Shown one piece after another: positions 8,002-15,885 of a stretch of 64,000 bases of DNA. The notes below the pieces were generated by a model. It saw only the letters and a program-made list of their open reading frames with translations. It ran no database searches and was not told the origin of the DNA. A program made the position numbers and the translations under genes. Source of the stretch: Exiguobacterium profundum (GTDB taxonomy: Bacteria > Bacillota > Bacilli > Exiguobacteriales > Exiguobacteriaceae); contig NZ_MRSV01000001.1 of assembly GCF_001909285.1 (NCBI RefSeq), positions 577,331 to 641,330 on the forward strand, in the 5' to 3' direction. Every line of letters begins with the position of its first letter. The first letter of the stretch is position 1.

Positions 8002-8886
8002 ATGATTACGCAACCCGTGATTCCATGTATTTGGTTTGAGCAGGACGTTGAAGAGATTGCCGAGTGGTATGTATCCATCTTTCCAGATTCGTTTGTCGAC
8101 TATACGACGAGATTTTCAAGTTCACCAGCAGGCGAGACGACGATTGTGACGCTATCACTCGCTGGACAATTCTTTCAGTTGCTTGGGGGAGGGACGGTGC
8201 AAGAACGGAATCCGTCCATTTCCTACATGGTGTCGCTTCCGACGACGGAAGAGATCAATGCGCTTTGGGAACGATTATCTGACGGAGCGGATATCTTTAT
8301 TCCATTAGACACGTACGACTTCAGTCAGCGTTATGGGTGGTTGCAGGACCGCTATGGGGTTTCTTGGCAAATCATGCATGATGGCGGGATGGACATTCAG
8401 CTCGTGACGCCATGTCTATTGTTTGTCAAAGAAGCGTTCGGTCGTGCCGAGGCGGCGATGAACGATTGGATCTCTATTTTCAAAGATTCATATGTATTGG
8501 ACGGACATACGGTAAGATATACAGAAGAAGATGGGGACGAGCTTGACGGGAAAATCAACTATGCTCGTTTCGTCTTATCCGGTCGAGAATTTGTCGTGAT
8601 GGACAGTAATGAAAATCATACATTTTCGTTTAACGAGACCCAGTCGCTCATTGCTTTTTGTGAGTCGCATGAAGAAGTCGATTCGTACTGGGAGCAACTA
8701 TCGGCTGTACCGGAAGCAGAGGAGTGCGGTTGGCTGAAAGATTGCTATGGCGTCTCCTGGCAAATCATCCCGTGGGAAATGGAAGAGATGATGGCGGTTG
8801 GTTCGCAAGAGCAGATTGAACAGGTCGTACAGGCATGTCTGCCCATGAAAAAGCTTGATATCGCAACGTTGCGTAAAGCTTACTAA
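8002..8886 (+). CDS. Two-domain VOC (PhnB-like) protein
   Basis: This 294-residue protein consists of two PhnB/3-demethylubiquinone-methyltransferase-like VOC modules. The first (about residues 3-128) has PCIWFEQDVEEIAEWYVSIF and ends in RYGVSWQIM. The second (about 133-262) repeats the plan with PCLLFVKEAFGRAEAAMNDW, a VMDSNENHTFSFN segment and CYGVSWQII. In the family the first module usually matches the methyltransferase-like annotation, but no enzyme activity is proven. The substrate is unknown. It lies 14 bases after the ABM gene and ends at a strong shared terminator. Confidence 0.85.
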   Translation: MITQPVIPCIWFEQDVEEIAEWYVSIFPDSFVDYTTRFSSSPAGETTIVTLSLAGQFFQLLGGGTVQERNPSISYMVSLPTTEEINALWERLSDGADIFIPLDTYDFSQRYGWLQDRYGVSWQIMHDGGMDIQLVTPCLLFVKEAFGRAEAAMNDWISIFKDSYVLDGHTVRYTEEDGDELDGKINYARFVLSGREFVVMDSNENHTFSFNETQSLIAFCESHEEVDSYWEQLSAVPEAEECGWLKDCYGVSWQIIPWEMEEMMAVGSQEQIEQVVQACLPMKKLDIATLRKAY

Positions 8887-8889
8887 ACA

Positions 8890-8922
8890 AAGCTCCCGAG
8901 ACAAATGCTCGGGAGCTTTTTC
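8890..8922. terminator. Terminator between convergent genes
   Basis: AAGCTCCCGAG and CTCGGGAGCTT form a perfect 11-bp stem with a 7-base loop, followed by T on the plus strand. It closes the ABM-VOC operon and reaches the end of the LtaS-like gene. Confidence 0.88.
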
Positions 8923-10735
8923 ATGGACTCATTTGCGAGAGGGCATCCTTCTCGATGATGGTATCCGAGAGCCGGAGCTGACTGGCCGCACGGTCGATGT
9001 AAGGGGCGCATCGATCGAATGCGACTTGTTCTTCCGTCTCAATGGAATAGCATGTGCCGTTACCAGCACGTTCGGTCAAGTCTGGTTCATAGTAATGATC
9101 TTCGTATCGGAAAGCGCCCGTCCGAAAGACGGTTAGATTTGACGTATCATTCAATAAGGAGTCGCCAAGCATATATGCTGGAGAGATTCCAAGTAAATCG
9201 AGAATCGTCGGGGCGATATCGATTTGTCCACCACTCGCCTCCATGACTTCTCCTGTCGTCGGTCCAGATGGTTTGATGAAGAGAGGGACAGCACGGTCAA
9301 GTTGAAACGCGTCAACCGTTGAGTTCACTTCTTCGAGGGTAGCCATCTCTTCTCCTGGTGCCGTCAGACCGCTATCGTGGTCACCATACATGACGAGAAG
9401 CGTCTCATCCCAGAAACCATCTTGTTTCAATCGTTCGATGAACTGACCGACAGCGGCATCGACGAAATGAACGGTATGGTAATAGTTTTCGAGAAGGGGA
9501 TCGTCGATATCAGATAGGTCCAACCGCTTCTCGTCTTCCGGGATATCGTACGGTGTATGACTCGTTAAAGCGACTAAAAATGCGTAAAATGGTTCATCCA
9601 ACTCTTCCATAAATCCGACCGACGTATTTAAGAATTCCTGATCGTTGAGTGCCATCCCGATGATTCCTTGATCGGGGTAGTCTTTGTCGCTAAAGAAATG
9701 ATTGAACCCGATATTGTCATAAAAGTCATCGCGATTCCAAAAGTCTTTTCGGAACGAATGCATGGCTGCCGTATCGTAGCCCGCCTCATTCAAAGATTGA
9801 GAGAGCGCGCTGAATTGATTCCCCGGGAAACGCGTGTAGACGGAACCAGATTTGACAGGATAAAGTGACGTGTTGACGATGAACTCTGCATCAGACGTTC
9901 GCCCTTCATGCGTTTGATGATACACGTTCGGGAAGTAAAGCATGTCACGTCGCAGTCGGTTCAAATTCGGGGTCAGTTCCTGTCCATCAATCTGTTGATC
10001 GATGACGGATGTTTGGAATGATTCGAGTTGTAAAACGATAACGTTCGTATCTGGACTTGGGGCACTTAATTCTTGATAAGAGAGTGCTTGAATTTGAGAA
10101 CGCTCTTCGTCTGTCAGGGCTTCGTTCCATCCCATAGCACGTTCGACGCCTCGGGCGACATCCATCGCGTGATAGCCCCAAAATCCAAGATGATAGTATT
10201 CACGCATATTCGAGATGGGGTCATCTGCGATCCACTTTTCTCCACGCTGAAAACTGAGGGTGAGCGGGATTGTGAAGAGAAGGAATCCGAGTGCGAAGCC
10301 AGCGAGCGCCAATCGTCTTCCGTTCCGCTTCCCTTCACGGACAGGATGACGTTTCATATAACGCAAAATCAAACCGTAGATGATGAGGTCGATGAAGAAG
10401 AACGCATCGATTGGGCGGATGAGCGTCAAGAAGCCACCCCCGACATCTCCCATCTGCCCGATATCAGATAGTAAGGCGACGGATAATAAGTCTTCAAAAT
10501 AGCGATAGTACCAGACGTCCGAGACGAGCAGGGTACTATGCAGGAACAGAGAAACGTATAAAATCCATCGGCGGATCGGATAAGACACGGCGAGTGCCCA
10601 ACTCGTCAGGAGCAAAATCGTCGCCAAATTGATGAGGAAGAATGAGAAGTCGAACGCCGTCGCGGTCAACCAGCTAAAAAAGAAGAGCTTTGCCAGAGAG
10701 AGTGACAAGTAGCTCCAATAATCGAGATATTTCAT
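8921..10735 (-). CDS. LTA synthase family protein (phosphoglycerol transferase)
   Basis: This 604-residue protein has about five N-terminal membrane helices (residues 1-170) and an extracellular sulfatase-fold domain. LtaS enzymes move glycerol phosphate from phosphatidylglycerol onto lipoteichoic acid at the outer face of the membrane. The metal-ligand Glu is in VLQLESFQTS (E238). The catalytic threonine is in EGRTSDAEF (T280), matching the KTSD motif of LtaS, and the metal site GDHDSG is at 451-456. S. aureus LtaS is about 646 residues, so it is near full length. It is a single gene with the ribosome binding site TTAGGAGA. Whether it is the main synthase or a YfnI/YqgS/YvgJ-like paralogue cannot be told. 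Confidence 0.9.
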   Translation of the reverse strand: MKYLDYWSYLSLSLAKLFFFSWLTATAFDFSFFLINLATILLLTSWALAVSYPIRRWILYVSLFLHSTLLVSDVWYYRYFEDLLSVALLSDIGQMGDVGGGFLTLIRPIDAFFFIDLIIYGLILRYMKRHPVREGKRNGRRLALAGFALGFLLFTIPLTLSFQRGEKWIADDPISNMREYYHLGFWGYHAMDVARGVERAMGWNEALTDEERSQIQALSYQELSAPSPDTNVIVLQLESFQTSVIDQQIDGQELTPNLNRLRRDMLYFPNVYHQTHEGRTSDAEFIVNTSLYPVKSGSVYTRFPGNQFSALSQSLNEAGYDTAAMHSFRKDFWNRDDFYDNIGFNHFFSDKDYPDQGIIGMALNDQEFLNTSVGFMEELDEPFYAFLVALTSHTPYDIPEDEKRLDLSDIDDPLLENYYHTVHFVDAAVGQFIERLKQDGFWDETLLVMYGDHDSGLTAPGEEMATLEEVNSTVDAFQLDRAVPLFIKPSGPTTGEVMEASGGQIDIAPTILDLLGISPAYMLGDSLLNDTSNLTVFRTGAFRYEDHYYEPDLTERAGNGTCYSIETEEQVAFDRCAPYIDRAASQLRLSDTIIEKDALSQMSP

Positions 10736-10836
10736 TAGTGATCTCCTAACTCAAAATGTAGTTACTGTATCCTTTCCTTTCTTATGAACAGAGAAAACGT
10801 AGAAAGTGTGATGGAGATTCATTCGTAATCAAAAAT

Positions 10837-10878
10837 ATGTAATATATATATTGCGTTAATGGAATATATATATTACAT
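10837..10878. repeat. Perfect 16-bp inverted repeat upstream of the XRE gene
   Basis: ATGTAATATATATATT (10837-10852) and its exact reverse complement (10863-10878) flank the 10-base spacer GCGTTAATGG. It lies 35 bases before the XRE start at 10913 in a very AT-rich gap. The likely role is an operator for the XRE protein; a hairpin at the mRNA 5' end is the other possibility. Confidence 0.7.
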
Positions 10879-10912
10879 TTTAGGTATTGCGCAACTAAAT
10901 TAGGAGACAGAC

Positions 10913-11104
10913 ATGGGAAATAGAGTAAAAGAACATCGAGTAGAAAAGAATCTTACTCAAACCGATTTGGCAGAGGCGATCGGTGTGACTAGACAGACAA
11001 TCGGTTTGATCGAATCGAATAAATATAATCCCTCTTTGAAACTCTGTATTGCCATTGCGAGGGTTCTGGGCGTCACTCTAAATGATTTATTCTGGGAGGA
11101 GTAA
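10913..11104 (+). CDS. Small XRE family transcriptional regulator
   Basis: This 63-residue protein is a single Cro/CI helix-turn-helix: the core KNLTQTDLAEAIGVTRQTIG is followed by LIESNKYNPSLKLCIAIARV and the ending LNDLFWEE. This short YozG/YgzD-like class is commonly paired with a small membrane protein, as here three bases downstream. The ATG at 10913 follows TTAGGAGAC. Base composition is clearly more AT-rich than the neighbouring genes, which hints at transfer. The inverted repeat at 10837 is its probable binding site. Confidence 0.9.
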   Translation: MGNRVKEHRVEKNLTQTDLAEAIGVTRQTIGLIESNKYNPSLKLCIAIARVLGVTLNDLFWEE

Positions 11105-11107
11105 AAG

Positions 11108-11575
11108 ATGAAAGAATCATGGGTCACAATGTTTTTACCAAATGACGAATATAAAGAAAGGCGGATGTTGTACTTTATAGCCGAGGCTTTCGTTTTGTTC
11201 ATTGGATTTTTGGGAGTAGTCTTTCTATTGAATAGATTTTCAGGTATATTCAACACTGAGTCTTCATATATTTTATTGAGTGTTATAGCAATTCTAAGTC
11301 TCTATGTATGGATTCGTTATATTGTCTCAGGTATGGAGTATGCAAACGTTGTTGAGAAATCTGAATATAAAATGGAACTAAGGAAACTGATTGGTTCTAC
11401 ATCGAAGTTTGCTGTTTTGTTTGCTGGAGTGGCAATAGCATTAAAGGTGACGGGTGTAGTGGTTTACTCTTGGGTGGACTTGTTAGCAATGACACTTCTT
11501 ACAAATGGGTTACTTCTGGTCGCACAATTCATTTCACTTCAACGGTCATTTAGAAAAAATCGTGAGCTTTCATGA
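11108..11575 (+). CDS. Membrane protein of unknown function, partner of XRE gene
   Basis: I do not recognise this 155-residue protein. It has four hydrophobic stretches (about residues 16-38, 46-67, 95-115 and 118-140), no signal peptide and a basic C-terminus (SLQRSFRKNRELS). It is three bases downstream of the XRE gene behind GGAGG, so both are on one transcript. Small XRE plus small multi-spanning membrane protein pairs are frequent in Bacillales and Lactobacillales (for example the DUF3278-type), but I cannot assign this one to such a family with certainty. The AT-rich codons set it apart from its neighbours. Confidence 0.7.
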   Translation: MKESWVTMFLPNDEYKERRMLYFIAEAFVLFIGFLGVVFLLNRFSGIFNTESSYILLSVIAILSLYVWIRYIVSGMEYANVVEKSEYKMELRKLIGSTSKFAVLFAGVAIALKVTGVVVYSWVDLLAMTLLTNGLLLVAQFISLQRSFRKNRELS

Positions 11576-11632
11576 CCGAGGTGATATATTCGTTTTACTT
11601 CAAATAGGACATCTATGTCTTTAAGAGTGCAT

Positions 11633-11673
11633 AACAAAACCAGGTCCCATGCAAACATGGACCTGGTTTTGTT
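11633..11673. terminator. Bidirectional hairpin between convergent genes
   Basis: AACAAAACCAGGTCC and GGACCTGGTTTTGTT form a perfect 15-bp stem. The T and A runs are inside the stem, so it could end transcription from both sides. Confidence 0.7.
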
Positions 11674-11693
11674 GGATAACTGTGAAGCTCTGA

Positions 11694-12092
11694 TTATGTA
11701 ATCTCGAACGTATCACGCAGTTCAATGATGGTTCCTTCCGGTGCTTTTAATTTACTTAAATGTCCATCGACGACGAAGTAGATGTTGCCACCGTGCTTCG
11801 GTAAAAACGTGACGCCGAGTTGTTCGAGTCGTGCGACTTCCGCTTTGAGGTCATCTACATAGAGGGCGAAATGGACGGGACCGGCCGCATGTTTCGAGTA
11901 GTCTTGTAACGTTTCATCCGCTTTAGCAGTCTGGAGCTCAATATAAAAATCACCGAGCTTGAGCCAACTGTTGAAGTCACGCGTATGAAAGTTTGGCGAC
12001 TCCTGGACGAGTTCAAAACCGAGCGCTTCGTAAAATGACTTCGATGCGGCATAATCCGGGGTTTGGATACAGATATGATGGATTTGTTTCAT
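11694..12092 (-). CDS. VOC family protein (glyoxalase/bleomycin-resistance fold)
   Basis: This 132-residue protein has the VOC pattern: a metal-ligand type His near the N-terminus (IHHICIQTPDYAASKSFYEA), then EALGFELVQE, a central AGPVHFALYVDDLKAEVARL strand-helix pair, and the closing PEGTIIELRD with the usual Glu. Family members bind small hydrophobic or electrophilic compounds or act as metal-dependent lyases or dioxygenases; the substrate is unknown here. The ATG overlaps the end of the upstream VOC gene by four bases, so the two are translationally coupled and may work together. Confidence 0.82.
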   Translation of the reverse strand: MKQIHHICIQTPDYAASKSFYEALGFELVQESPNFHTRDFNSWLKLGDFYIELQTAKADETLQDYSKHAAGPVHFALYVDDLKAEVARLEQLGVTFLPKHGGNIYFVVDGHLSKLKAPEGTIIELRDTFEIT

Positions 12093-12514
12093 TGGTTGTT
12101 TCCTTTCGTTTGCAACTCTTTCACTCGATCACGGTGGAACGGGGAAGTCAATTCTTCTGAGATGAGGCTGATCGTATGTCCATCCGGGTCTCGTACGTCA
12201 AAACAGGACATACCACCGAAATCGTGAAGCGGGGTCGCAATTAACCCTGCTTGTTCGAACGATTGATACGCGAGCTGGATGTCTTCACAGATGATATTGA
12301 AATAAACATGGGCTTGTCCGGACGCATCCTTAAATGTTGTGGGTTGCGTTGAAGTAGTTTGAATCAATCCGAGTTGAGTTGAGCCATCTGGCAGACAGAT
12401 TCCGATGCCCCCTTCCCAGCGCCCGATTTCTTGGGCATGAAAATAAGTTGTATACCAGTTCAGAGACTGTTCTACATCTGATACGGGAATAAAGATACTT
12501 CCGATTCGGAACAT
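12089..12514 (-). CDS. VOC family protein
   Basis: This 141-residue VOC protein starts with the fold's first strand (MFRIGSIFIPVSDVEQSLNW) and ends with CFDVRDPDGHTISLISEEL, where D-P-D-G-H is the usual C-terminal motif of the family. It is the first gene of a two-gene operon with another VOC protein, read behind a strong AAAAGGAGGGG site. The two are different in sequence, so this is probably not a recent duplication. Function is not known. It shares its upstream gap with the divergent GNAT gene at 12631. Confidence 0.82.
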   Translation of the reverse strand: MFRIGSIFIPVSDVEQSLNWYTTYFHAQEIGRWEGGIGICLPDGSTQLGLIQTTSTQPTTFKDASGQAHVYFNIICEDIQLAYQSFEQAGLIATPLHDFGGMSCFDVRDPDGHTISLISEELTSPFHRDRVKELQTKGNNQ

Positions 12515-12630
12515 AAGATCCCCTCCTTTTCTATTGTTAGTGTAGCGAATACAAGCCTTCGAAGATACGGGAGAAGAAACTTTTTACGGGAGAAATCGTA
12601 TGGAAGAGAGAAAATCAATGAGGTGAATGT

Positions 12631-13107
12631 ATGAAAGTAAACGAAATCACGATTCAACCGGTTGATGCAGTCAATCGAGAGGCGGTCATCGCCCTGACAG
12701 TGGACGAGAAACAATCTCGATTCATCGAGACGAATGCCGAATCCCTTCGAGAGATGATTGAGGATACGAAATACAATTGGCAGAGCTTTGCATTTTATGA
12801 AGGCGAGCGACCGGTTGGCTTCATGATGGTCGGAGCGGAAAACCAGTCAGAACGTTACATGTGGCTCGACCGTTTCATGATTGATCAAAACGAACAGGGG
12901 AAAGGCATTGGAACGAAGTGCCTACGCATGGCAGTGGAATTCATCCAGACACAATACGACGTGGATGATATCATCCTCAGTCTCCATCAAGAGAATGAAG
13001 TCGCGAAACGATTTTATGCGAAGAACGGCTTTGTCGACAGCGGCTTAATCGATGAATGGAATGGTGAAGCGATTTGGGTCTATCATACAGAAAACCGACC
13101 GTCATGA
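12631..13107 (+). CDS. GNAT family N-acetyltransferase (BltD/PaiA-like)
   Basis: This 158-residue GNAT has the acetyl-CoA binding motif A as DRFMIDQNEQGKGIGTKCLR (Q-x-x-G-x-G, with R/K), followed by the motif B NEVAKRFYAKNGF. The overall pattern, VDEKQSRFIETNAESL near the start and RYMWLDRFMID, resembles spermine/spermidine acetyltransferases such as BltD. This substrate is only suggested. The start follows GAGGTGAA. Its last six bases overlap the end of the convergent gene at 13102. Confidence 0.85.
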   Translation: MKVNEITIQPVDAVNREAVIALTVDEKQSRFIETNAESLREMIEDTKYNWQSFAFYEGERPVGFMMVGAENQSERYMWLDRFMIDQNEQGKGIGTKCLRMAVEFIQTQYDVDDIILSLHQENEVAKRFYAKNGFVDSGLIDEWNGEAIWVYHTENRPS

Positions 13108-13365
13108 GTCGGTCGGATTCTCGGATGGACTTATTTTTTGCGTGACATTCATAGCTGCCAAGAAGAAGGGAATAGCGGCAAAGAGAAACAAGGTAACGAA
13201 CCAGTTTTGGAGAAATGGATCGACAAACGACGGTTTTTCCAACCAGCTCCCGGTTGAGATTTCGGCGTACCAACGTATGTAGAGTGCGATGCGTTCGAGC
13301 TTATATAAGAGTCCGGACAAAAACAACAAAATACCACCCGCTACAAGTTGATTGAAACGAGACAT
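13102..13365 (-). CDS. Small membrane protein of unknown function
   Basis: I do not recognise this 87-residue protein. It has two hydrophobic segments, about residues 6-24 and 54-74, with an aromatic-rich external loop between (YIRWYAEISTGSWLEKPSF). It is of a size similar to YfzA-like proteins of Bacillus, but the match is too weak to call. The start is set at 13365, where AGGAGGGG lies five bases upstream; an in-frame ATG at 13410 has no such signal. Its 3' end overlaps the convergent GNAT by six bases. Confidence 0.6.
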   Translation of the reverse strand: MSRFNQLVAGGILLFLSGLLYKLERIALYIRWYAEISTGSWLEKPSFVDPFLQNWFVTLFLFAAIPFFLAAMNVTQKISPSENPTDS

Positions 13366-13425
13366 AAAACCCCTCCTCTGTAGATGTTGTCTATAGTTTA
13401 CCATTTTCATCCAAAAAGGGAGCTT

Positions 13426-13911
13426 TTATTTGAGTACGCTCGGTCGCAACTGTTTGATACGCGACAAGACGAGCCAACCGAGAAGCGCGCCCGTCAAACT
13501 AGAGGCAAGGAACGCCGGGAAAAAAAAAAATGCACCGAACGTCGAACCCATCAACAGTTTTGCGTACGGGACGGCAATCAACGAAGCGATGACGCCGGTC
13601 CCGATGATTTCTCCGAGAGCGGCCGCATAGACGCGGTTCGTGCGAACGAAGAAAATGCCGGCAAGAAACGCGCCAATCATGCCACCAGGGAATGCGAGCA
13701 GTGATCCTGTACCGGTCATGACGCGAATGAGTCCGGTGACGAAAGCGACGAGAACGGCTCCGATTGGACCGACGGTGACTGCGGCAATCACGTTCACCAT
13801 ATGTTGAATCGGATAAGCGCGGGCGACACCTGTAGGAATCGAGATGAACATCGAACCGACGACGGCGATGGCAACGAGCATCGCCATCCAAGTGAGTTGT
13901 TGAATACGCAT
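13426..13911 (-). CDS. thiW: ThiW, substrate-binding (S) component of an ECF thiamine-precursor transporter
   Basis: This 161-residue membrane protein has five to six helices and matches ThiW, a predicted ECF-type S component for a thiamine precursor, probably hydroxyethylthiazole. Typical stretches are SIPTGVARAYPIQHMVNVIA, GTGSLLAFPGGMIGAFLAG and the hydrophobic AFFFFPAFLASSLTGALLG. It uses a shared energising module encoded elsewhere. The start at 13911 follows AAAGGAGA. A TPP aptamer and an attenuator hairpin precede it on the same strand, so it is switched off when thiamine pyrophosphate is abundant. It fits the thiM/tenA salvage operon at 45.7 kb. Confidence 0.9.
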   Translation of the reverse strand: MRIQQLTWMAMLVAIAVVGSMFISIPTGVARAYPIQHMVNVIAAVTVGPIGAVLVAFVTGLIRVMTGTGSLLAFPGGMIGAFLAGIFFVRTNRVYAAALGEIIGTGVIASLIAVPYAKLLMGSTFGAFFFFPAFLASSLTGALLGWLVLSRIKQLRPSVLK

Positions 13912-13926
13912 GAATAGTCTCCTTTC

Positions 13927-13967
13927 AAAATAAAAACGCCACGTTTCCAGACGGAAAAATGGCGTGG
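13927..13967 (-). terminator. Attenuator hairpin between TPP aptamer and thiW
   Basis: On the minus strand, CGCCA..TTTCC pairs with GGAAA..TGGCG around a GTCT loop and is followed by TTTTTATTTT, 16 bases before the thiW start. It is the likely off-state terminator of the riboswitch. Confidence 0.75.
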
Positions 13968-13984
13968 ACATACAGAGACGTATT

Positions 13985-14074
13985 CCAAGCCACTTCCCTA
14001 CGCTGGTATGAGCCAGATCAGGTTCAAAGGGTCCGGCAAATGCCGTCTCAGCCCGAAGGCTCCCCTAGTGGTCG
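13985..14074 (-). ncRNA. TPP riboswitch (THI element) controlling thiW
   Basis: Read on the minus strand the region has the THI-box core: CTAGGGGAGCC at the 5' side, the CTGAGA signature followed by a variable P3a-like hairpin (CGGCATTTGCCG), then ACCCTTTGAACCTGATCTGG, and the 3' TAGGGAAGTGG closing P1. All conserved blocks are intact. Binding of thiamine pyrophosphate is known for the class. Confidence 0.95.
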
Positions 14075-14086
14075 TTTATTGATTTG

Positions 14087-14095
14087 AGTATAGCA
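14087..14095 (-). promoter_or_regulatory. Extended -10 promoter of the thiW riboswitch transcript
   Basis: On the minus strand TGCTATACT is an extended -10 element placed 12 bases before the aptamer. The -35 region is poor, which is common with TGn elements. Confidence 0.5.
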
Positions 14096-14115
14096 TAAAT
14101 TGGAAGGGGACGAAT

Positions 14116-15075
14116 ATGGAACAACTATCTGTTTTCTGGGAAAACACTGATCTCAAGCATGAGTTTGATCAGTGGATTGATGAATATATTTCGAATGAGA
14201 CGTGGCATCTAGAAAAAGATACGGATTTGACGTATCTGGTTCATGGCAATGGCGTCTATGCTAAAGCGGTCACTTCAATCAGTCAGAGTGAAGGAATGTT
14301 GTCACAATATCTTGCTCATATGTTGCCTGGGCTCGTGCCAGACGTAGTCGCTGTGCATCCGGTTCATCCATGGTTCATCTTGCGAAAAGTTTCCGGTCAC
14401 CCGTTACGTGATGTACCTGATCAGGAACAGTATGAGGTTGCGCTACGAGAGTATGCCAAATTACAGCAACGAATGAGTGGTGAGACGGAGCAACTTTTAA
14501 AAATGGGGGTTCCAGACCGTCGTCCGTCTATGCTCAGGGAGGAAATCGAATCGACGTTCGTTGAGATGAGTCTAAATCTGGAGCGGGTGCAGCGGGAAGA
14601 AGTGTTGGCACTAAAACCTGAACTTCTGTCGATGTGTGAAGAACTAGAAAGTGGTATACCGATGAGTCTCGACCACGGCGATTTGCATGGAGGGAATATT
14701 TTCTGGGAGCCTGAAAGCAATCAACCGGTGATTCTCGATTGGGGAGATGCAACAATCACACATCCATTCTTTAGCATGCGTGTCTTTTGGAACATCTTGT
14801 TCGATTTATTGCCGGAAGAGGACGATACATTATGGATAGAGAAAATCCATGAGTTACGAAAGGTTTATTTGAAAGAATGGAGACACGTCGCGCCAACAGA
14901 AATACTCGAGCGTCATATGAAGATTGCGGAGGAATTGGGATGCGTGTATCGGGCCATCTCATGGCACACCTACGTCACAGCACATCGTCGGGACAAAAAA
15001 GATCCCAGCGACAAACCGGCACAATGGCTCAAGTTGTTGCTGGAATATCGTAAGTTACAACGTGACACGCATTAA
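14116..15075 (+). CDS. Aminoglycoside phosphotransferase-like kinase (APH family)
   Basis: This 319-residue protein has the APH/choline kinase fold. The catalytic loop is LDHGDLHGGNIF (H187-N194, Brenner motif) and the metal-binding DxD-like segment is ILDWGDATITH (D208, D211). The N-lobe contains the ATP-binding strands up to FILRKVSGHPLRDV. Such proteins phosphorylate small hydroxyl-bearing compounds, and only some give antibiotic resistance, so the substrate is open. It is transcribed away from thiW and its stop codon overlaps that of the convergent lipoprotein gene. The ribosome binding site is GGAAGGGG. Confidence 0.85.
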   Translation: MEQLSVFWENTDLKHEFDQWIDEYISNETWHLEKDTDLTYLVHGNGVYAKAVTSISQSEGMLSQYLAHMLPGLVPDVVAVHPVHPWFILRKVSGHPLRDVPDQEQYEVALREYAKLQQRMSGETEQLLKMGVPDRRPSMLREEIESTFVEMSLNLERVQREEVLALKPELLSMCEELESGIPMSLDHGDLHGGNIFWEPESNQPVILDWGDATITHPFFSMRVFWNILFDLLPEEDDTLWIEKIHELRKVYLKEWRHVAPTEILERHMKIAEELGCVYRAISWHTYVTAHRRDKKDPSDKPAQWLKLLLEYRKLQRDTH

Positions 15076-15812
15076 CTTTCATTCTTGGCTAACAGGTCCA
15101 CATAGTCCTTCTCGTTCCAAAAGAGCGGTGAGATGGATTCGGGGCCTTTTAAAATTTCTCCGTCCTGATCATATACGATGGCATACCCGCTCTCGACATC
15201 GAATACGAACAAGTCGGCAGTGACTTCGGTCACGCCGTTCCCGGCAATGATCACGTCATCGATTGGCTCCCGTGCCAGTTCGACGCCCGCTTCATCGAGT
15301 TCGACGAGGAGGGCTGACGTGTAGGCATGGCGGTCATAGACCGTTTGGAATTCATCCTGCGTGAGGACGACATCGGTAGGTGGGGCACTTGTACCGAATT
15401 TCCGATTTTCAATCTCTTCGACGTATTGAAGGAAGGATTCCTCTTGCCAAAATAGCGGAGCGACCGACTCAGAACCATTGATCACCGTTCCGTCCTGACT
15501 ATCGAAAATGGTAGCATACGTCCCGTCATCGAGCTTAAATGGGTAAATATCCGCATACGTATGCTCGAGACCGTTGCCGGCGATGATGACCCGTTCGAAC
15601 GTCTCCCGAAACGGTTTGATTCCTTGTTGTTCAAGGGCAGTAAGGAGCGGTTTCGTTTGTTCGTATTGGTCATAGACGTCTTTAAAGTCCTCACGCGTCC
15701 ATTCGGTGATGGGTTCATCGGGTGATTCGATTGGGATTGGATTGTCTGCCACCGTATCTGTACAACCCGTGAGTAAAAGTGCACTTAATCCGAATATCGC
15801 CCATCGTTTCAT
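15072..15812 (-). CDS. Lipoprotein built of two tandem ~93-residue repeats
   Basis: I do not recognise the family. The 246-residue protein has a signal peptide with lipobox LLTGC (Cys17), so it is anchored outside the membrane. Two homologous units follow, about residues 38-131 and 150-241. Both carry the same landmarks in the same order: an x-F-x-x-VYD start, an Leu/Glu-rich helix, VIIAGNG, a YAxxxD-QDG strand, ESxxPLFW and a final helix. The G-N-G and W positions are kept in both. The pattern suggests a duplicated binding domain. Its 3' end overlaps the convergent APH gene by four bases. Confidence 0.75.
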   Translation of the reverse strand: MKRWAIFGLSALLLTGCTDTVADNPIPIESPDEPITEWTREDFKDVYDQYEQTKPLLTALEQQGIKPFRETFERVIIAGNGLEHTYADIYPFKLDDGTYATIFDSQDGTVINGSESVAPLFWQEESFLQYVEEIENRKFGTSAPPTDVVLTQDEFQTVYDRHAYTSALLVELDEAGVELAREPIDDVIIAGNGVTEVTADLFVFDVESGYAIVYDQDGEILKGPESISPLFWNEKDYVDLLAKNES

Positions 15813-15885
15813 GTTTCCATCCCCTTAACTGACATTTTCCACCATTTTATCATTCATGATGAAAAAGCAGAACCTGTGCACATTC

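Noticed and set aside
10837-10878. The perfect inverted repeat as a transposon end or attachment site
   Set aside because: There is no transposase or integrase, no second copy and no target duplication nearby; the position before an XRE gene fits an operator better.
13499-13891. Arg-rich open frame on the minus strand over thiW
   Set aside because: The composition is that of a frame-shifted shadow of the membrane protein gene; thiW has the start, the riboswitch and the hydrophobic pattern.
14116-15075. Calling the APH-like gene an antibiotic resistance determinant
   Set aside because: Motifs show the kinase fold only. Many such proteins act on metabolites, and the context gives no hint of an antibiotic.
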